Assembly: GCF_001186125.1 (NCBI RefSeq)
Contig: NW_014040467.1
Coordinates: 90,314 to 113,902, forward strand
Origin: Sphaeroforma arctica JP610
Lineage: Eukaryota; Opisthokonta; Ichthyosporea; Ichthyophonida
Length of the DNA: 23,589 bases
Reading direction: 5' to 3'
Below the pieces are notes generated by a model that searched no databases, was not told the DNA's origin, and saw only the letters and a program-made list of their open reading frames with translations. A program made the position numbers and the translations under genes. Below are positions 19,893 to 23,589 of this stretch, piece by piece; position 1 is the stretch's first letter; the number at the start of each line of letters is the position of its first letter.

Positions 19893-22800
19893 TCAGTCGT
19901 CTTTCCTACTCTCCTGAATACTAGCGTCACTAGGTGCTGGGTCATTTGACAAATTTCTAGTATCATTTTCGCCACTGACACCGTCTTTGGGTACGTTCCG
20001 CTGTCTAAGTCCCCCATCCGATACAGAAGCTGCAGCGTTTGCGTCTGCATTTGAATGCGAGCTGGATGATCCATTTGTCGTTGAAGTGTTTGGTATCTCT
20101 TGTATCGTATCCACACCTCCGGCGGAGTTCTGCTGCCCAGTCGGCCTTCCCCAGTCAAAACCCCCTGTGTTAAAGTCGGCAATGTATAGTCGATGATTAA
20201 TTTCCGCTGAAGGCTCGTTTCAGAGAATAAAAGATCACTCATCCATTCCCGATTAGAATGCTTGCGCACATCAGTCCAATGGGCGATCACACAAATCTTG
20301 TGCACAGTCATAATTGCACAGCAATCAATAATATATGCACGTATTTGTATGTGAGTGATCGCAAATATCCGCACGGTGTCTACACTATTTACGCACGAGA
20401 TAGAGCATGACTGTGCAGAAGAGATATTCTTCACCTTACTTATTTATATACAATCGTTTGAAGCTATGCGAGTTCGAACAACCACTTCGATATCATTTCG
20501 AACATACCCGGTCGAGGAGCATCGGGAATCAATTGATCCTCCGGAATGATCACCATGGGTTGATCCTCGAAAATCATTTTGCTGTGACATACATAGGACA
20601 TAGAATACAAATTAGATTTGAGCTCTGGGGAGCGATTGAATGCGTTGCAATAGTAGATGTTCTTGAAGTATCAACTCCGACCATCTCACACTTGATAAGC
20701 GTCAATATTCAGGGAACTAATATGGCGTTGAAGTGTATCTTGGCTCTTAAAAAGATCAAATGTGTGCAGACAACATATAAGGGAGAAATAGTATATGCAC
20801 ACTGGTTCAGTAGATGCGGAATGTTTGAAGTTGATGTTACGGGTTTATGACAACAGTATCTGAGATTGAATTAACTGTATGTCCACCAGCACACCAATTT
20901 CGACGCACAAAAATGCGCGAATATATAAGCGATTGTAGAATACCAAGGGTAGGCTTGTACACATGGTAATGCAAAGTCAGCACAAGTGAGCGCAGTTACA
21001 TACATCACTTGTGGAGTTTTCAATAGACGCCTCCCACTTAGAGCTGGGTAGAAATCTTCTAGGTAGTAGTAAACGTGTCCAACGCCCATCCCCATGAGAT
21101 CGATGACAGGAGAGTGCCCCAGCATCAGACTAAAGCCAAGAAGCACCCAGGGCAAGTACGGTGCCGTGAATGTGAAGATGCCTGAATTACCCAGACCAGA
21201 GAAGAACTAATTGTGTTGAATACATTGAAGCGGAGAAATGTCATACTGCGTAAAAAAGCACAACCTACTTTATAATGAATGTGTGGGCGCGGACAGGGTA
21301 TTATGCTGTGAATTCTCTGATAGTGCACGCCGAGGGGACATTCCGAATATCAATCACAGTCAGGAAAAACCATCCTCATATTTAAAGGCTGAATGATTCC
21401 AACACGCTACAGATAATAGGTATGACAATATTAGTCTACCCAGCCACAACAGCTTCTACGGCTGAAGCTCAAAGTAGGAATCGCTGAGGCGTCAATAGTT
21501 TTAAGTATCATCGAAGCATCACTTGGTACCATTACACACAGCCAATACCGTTGCGCACACGGGCGATGCGAATTCATTGTGTTCACGATCCTATTTCGAG
21601 CGGAAAATTGTGGGGGTAATATTGTAGCCACACAAGCAGGAACACAATTCTAAAGACAAGAGTGAGCCTATAAATGCAGATGGTAAGGATATGTATGAGG
21701 GTTTTATTGTCCACGCACACATACCTAGAAAGGACATTCGCGCGTGCAGATTGCGTCTCCCCCAGACATAGACGAGCATGAAGGTCAGCGCGTAGCCCAG
21801 GAAGAACACGTTAGTCAGCGGGGCGATCAACTATATAGTGTCAGGCGAGACTAAAGTTTCAGACTGCCAGTGAGCGTAAAGAAAATGCTCCAAAAAAACA
21901 CATGCTATCCTTACTGAACTCCGCAAAGGGAAACACTGGCGTACGGTGCAGTAGATGAGAATTATCCGTACGAGTAGCCAGATTTGTGCCAGGCCAGGAA
22001 CTTTTTGAACTCTTTACTTAAACAACATTTTTAAGCGACGTTTACAGGAGAATTCAACAGTATTGAAAAATCGTATAGGGAAAAGTGTCACTCTGCCCAC
22101 GCTTGAGAATCAAATCCAGAACAACGAAGGTATTGGCAAGTACAGCTTCGGATATAGCGTCAAATAGAGCAATAGGTGTAGCCACATTTGCGATGACTTG
22201 ATCAACGCGTAGAATACGCTGAATAGGATCAGTAGTCTATGCACACCGCACGAAGTTTCTTCCATGAAATGAATAGATTATGCCTAGCACATACTGAAAT
22301 CTCCGTGTGACAGCATACAGAACATGAAAGTCACGCTAAAGCATGATACTCGGCTCCATGTGATAGCTTACAATAATCTGGAAAGCCCCAAAAAGCAACA
22401 TGAAGAAGAAATCTGCCGGTCTGCCCCTGAACGAGCCCTCCTCAAGTAAGCGACAATACCGTACCCTACAAGGAACAAAACATTGTCAACGATGTACCAG
22501 GTCGACACGAAAAAGCCGAAGTATTACTCATTCCAAACATAAAATCAAAGTTGTGAGCAGGTGTCAAACACATTTTTTTATACAACTCTTGAACCACAAG
22601 ATAAGTTACATATGCGCCAAGAGCACTGCACTGGCTGACAAGCTGAAAACAACAAAGCAACAAAAAGTGACAAAAACCATTCTGCAGTGCAGATAAGTCA
22701 ATACGGGCGAAACGACAACAATCGAGAGAATTTCGAGGGCGGGTGTGATATAAAAGTACTTACAGAAAAAACATATGGAAGAGGAAGTCAAGACCTAAAT

Positions 22801-22900
22801 TCCCGAAATACAGGAATGTGGTGATCAATCGCCATACTTGTCCGTTGAGGATCAAATTCAAGTTGAAGTATAGATTGAACGGGTTGACGAATTGTAATTG
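19893..22900 (-). CDS. Derlin (DER1 family, Derlin-2/3-like), five visible exons, first exon outside window
   Basis: Derlins are ER membrane rhomboid pseudoproteases that, with Hrd1 and Cdc48/p97, move misfolded proteins out of the ER (ERAD). Exons in transcript order: 22764-22900, 22372-22465, 21725-21830, about 21009-21181 (donor could be 21000) and 19893-20213; all introns are GT-AG and the frame is kept. Key blocks: [13 protein letters not shown]; the WR motif in [57 protein letters not shown]; the GxxxG in [28 protein letters not shown]. These match human Derlin-2 nearly block for block. No catalytic Ser/His pair of active rhomboids is seen, as expected. A short [10 protein letters not shown] resembles the p97-binding SHP box, followed by an unusual ~75-residue Ser/Asn/Asp-rich tail to TGA at 19893-19895. 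About 276 residues are visible. The N-terminal ~30 residues (usually with a P-x-[VI]-T-R motif) were searched for up to 23345 and not found, so exon 1 is probably beyond the right edge. Confidence 0.93.
20407..20850 (+). other. 147-codon open frame antisense within the last Derlin intron
   Basis: Open from an ATG at 20407 to a TGA at 20848-20850, with alternating hydrophobic strands ([34 protein letters not shown]). No family recognised. It sits in the ~0.8-kb intron between the last two Derlin exons, on the opposite strand. It may be a nested gene, an inserted remnant or chance. Confidence 0.2.
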
Positions 22901-23384
22901 CTATTGTAGAAATACGTAAAATATAGTTAGTGTGCCAGGCTCTTGTAAAAATTATGAAAATACCGTGTTGCTTTCGGGACGACAAAGCGGAACGATTTTC
23001 ATCAATATAATATGAATAGACTGTAAGTATACAACCGCATACCACCGCGTGAAATATGATTGAAAGCGTTTAGTGAGTTTCAGATCCGCTAATATTGTAC
23101 AAGTGGCAACCTTTAGTTTAGTCTGAGCGTTAGGCTGTGCGACTGACAGAATAGCAAGACCTACAACCAAATTTCAAATATATATTGAGACTTCAAATAG
23201 TGTTGTACCGCAATTTCCATTACAGATTTAACAGATAGAAATTAAGAGATAACTTTCATTTGCGTTGCATTCGTATATACATATGTAATATACGTTTGAT
23301 TAAATATGTCAACAATTACGGGCGCACATGAGCATAAATGCATTTTAGCTACGAAATAATTTATGGATATATATAGATGAATAT

Positions 23385-23387
<3 letters not shown>
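22901..23387. other. Derlin first intron, no coding sequence seen
   Basis: A+T-rich stretch upstream of the Derlin acceptor TTTCTACAATAG. An open minus-strand frame of 72 codons (22952-23170) lacks the Derlin N-terminal motif and reads like non-coding DNA. Confidence 0.5.
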
Positions 23388-23422
<35 letters not shown>

Positions 23423-23586
23423 GATATATATATAGATATATAGATACAGATATATAGATATATAGATATATATATACATGTGTGTGTGTGTTTGAGTATA
23501 TATATATATATATATATATGAATATATATATATATACAATATAAATACATACACAAACACACTCACACACTCACACTCACACATTT
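23388..23586. repeat. compound microsatellite (AC)n-(TAGATA)n-(TG)n-(TA)n-(AC)n
   Basis: An (AC)14 run at about 23388-23416 is followed by ATAGATA/TAGATATA repeats (23417-23474), a short (TG) run (23478-23491), two (TA) runs (23496-23519 and 23521-23536) and an AC-rich tail. Open frames across it on the minus strand are composition artefacts. Confidence 0.97.
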
Positions 23587-23589
23587 AAA

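Noticed and set aside
22400-22696. Plus-strand 98-codon frame
   Set aside because: Antisense to a confirmed Derlin exon and its intron; Lys/Gln-rich because it mirrors intron T-rich sequence.
22952-23170. Minus-strand frame as the Derlin first exon
   Set aside because: Right position, but it lacks any P-x-[VI]-T-R-like N-terminal motif and gives no good donor in a fitting frame.
23345-23584. Minus-strand Tyr/Ile/Cys/Val-rich frames
   Set aside because: Translations of AC and TA microsatellites.

Overview
The window is eukaryotic DNA from an intron-rich genome. The left 17.4 kb is a stack of transposable elements. The right 6 kb holds host sequence with GT-AG introns and no bacterial features. 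The best-supported host gene is a Derlin (ER-associated degradation) on the minus strand at 19893-22900. Its introns of about 270-800 bp, the A+T-leaning spacers, the Ty3/gypsy-type elements and the microsatellites would suit an intron-rich unicellular opisthokont (for example an ichthyosporean) or an invertebrate. The species is a guess.

Layout. (1) 1-3277, minus strand: the 5' part of a Ty3/gypsy-type LTR element fossil ('element A'), cut by the window edge at the start of reverse transcriptase. (2) 3312-5563: a DNA transposon of the Tc1/mariner (DDE_3) type. It has ~132-bp terminal inverted repeats, TA on both sides, a decayed transposase on the plus strand, a five-unit minisatellite just inside the left end, and unexplained minus-strand reading frames in its right half. 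(3) 5598-~10069, plus strand: a second copy of the element A family ('element B'), head-to-head with A, running from its LTR through RNase H and then cut off. (4) ~10070-~17382, plus strand: a different Ty3/gypsy-type element ('element C') with two LTRs about 97% alike by eye, covering gag, protease, reverse transcriptase, RNase H, a DIRS-type methyltransferase-like segment and integrase. (5) 17869-18069, plus strand: the last exons of a host gene whose C-terminus resembles a THOC3/Tex1 WD40 protein. The rest of that gene is not visible. (6) 18376-19600: weak exon candidates with unresolved strand. (7) 19893-22900, minus strand: five exons of the Derlin gene, whose first exon must lie beyond the right edge. 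(8) 23388-23586: microsatellites.

The elements are fossils. A and B each look broken in several places, and C is structurally near full length but also carries several breaks. The points most worth a second look are the methyltransferase-like segment inside a gypsy-type pol (element C), the DNA transposon sitting at the centre of an inverted pair of A/B copies, the bZIP-type sites and hairpin conserved between the A and B LTRs, and the host gene tail left beside element C. I saw no convincing new defence or regulatory system.
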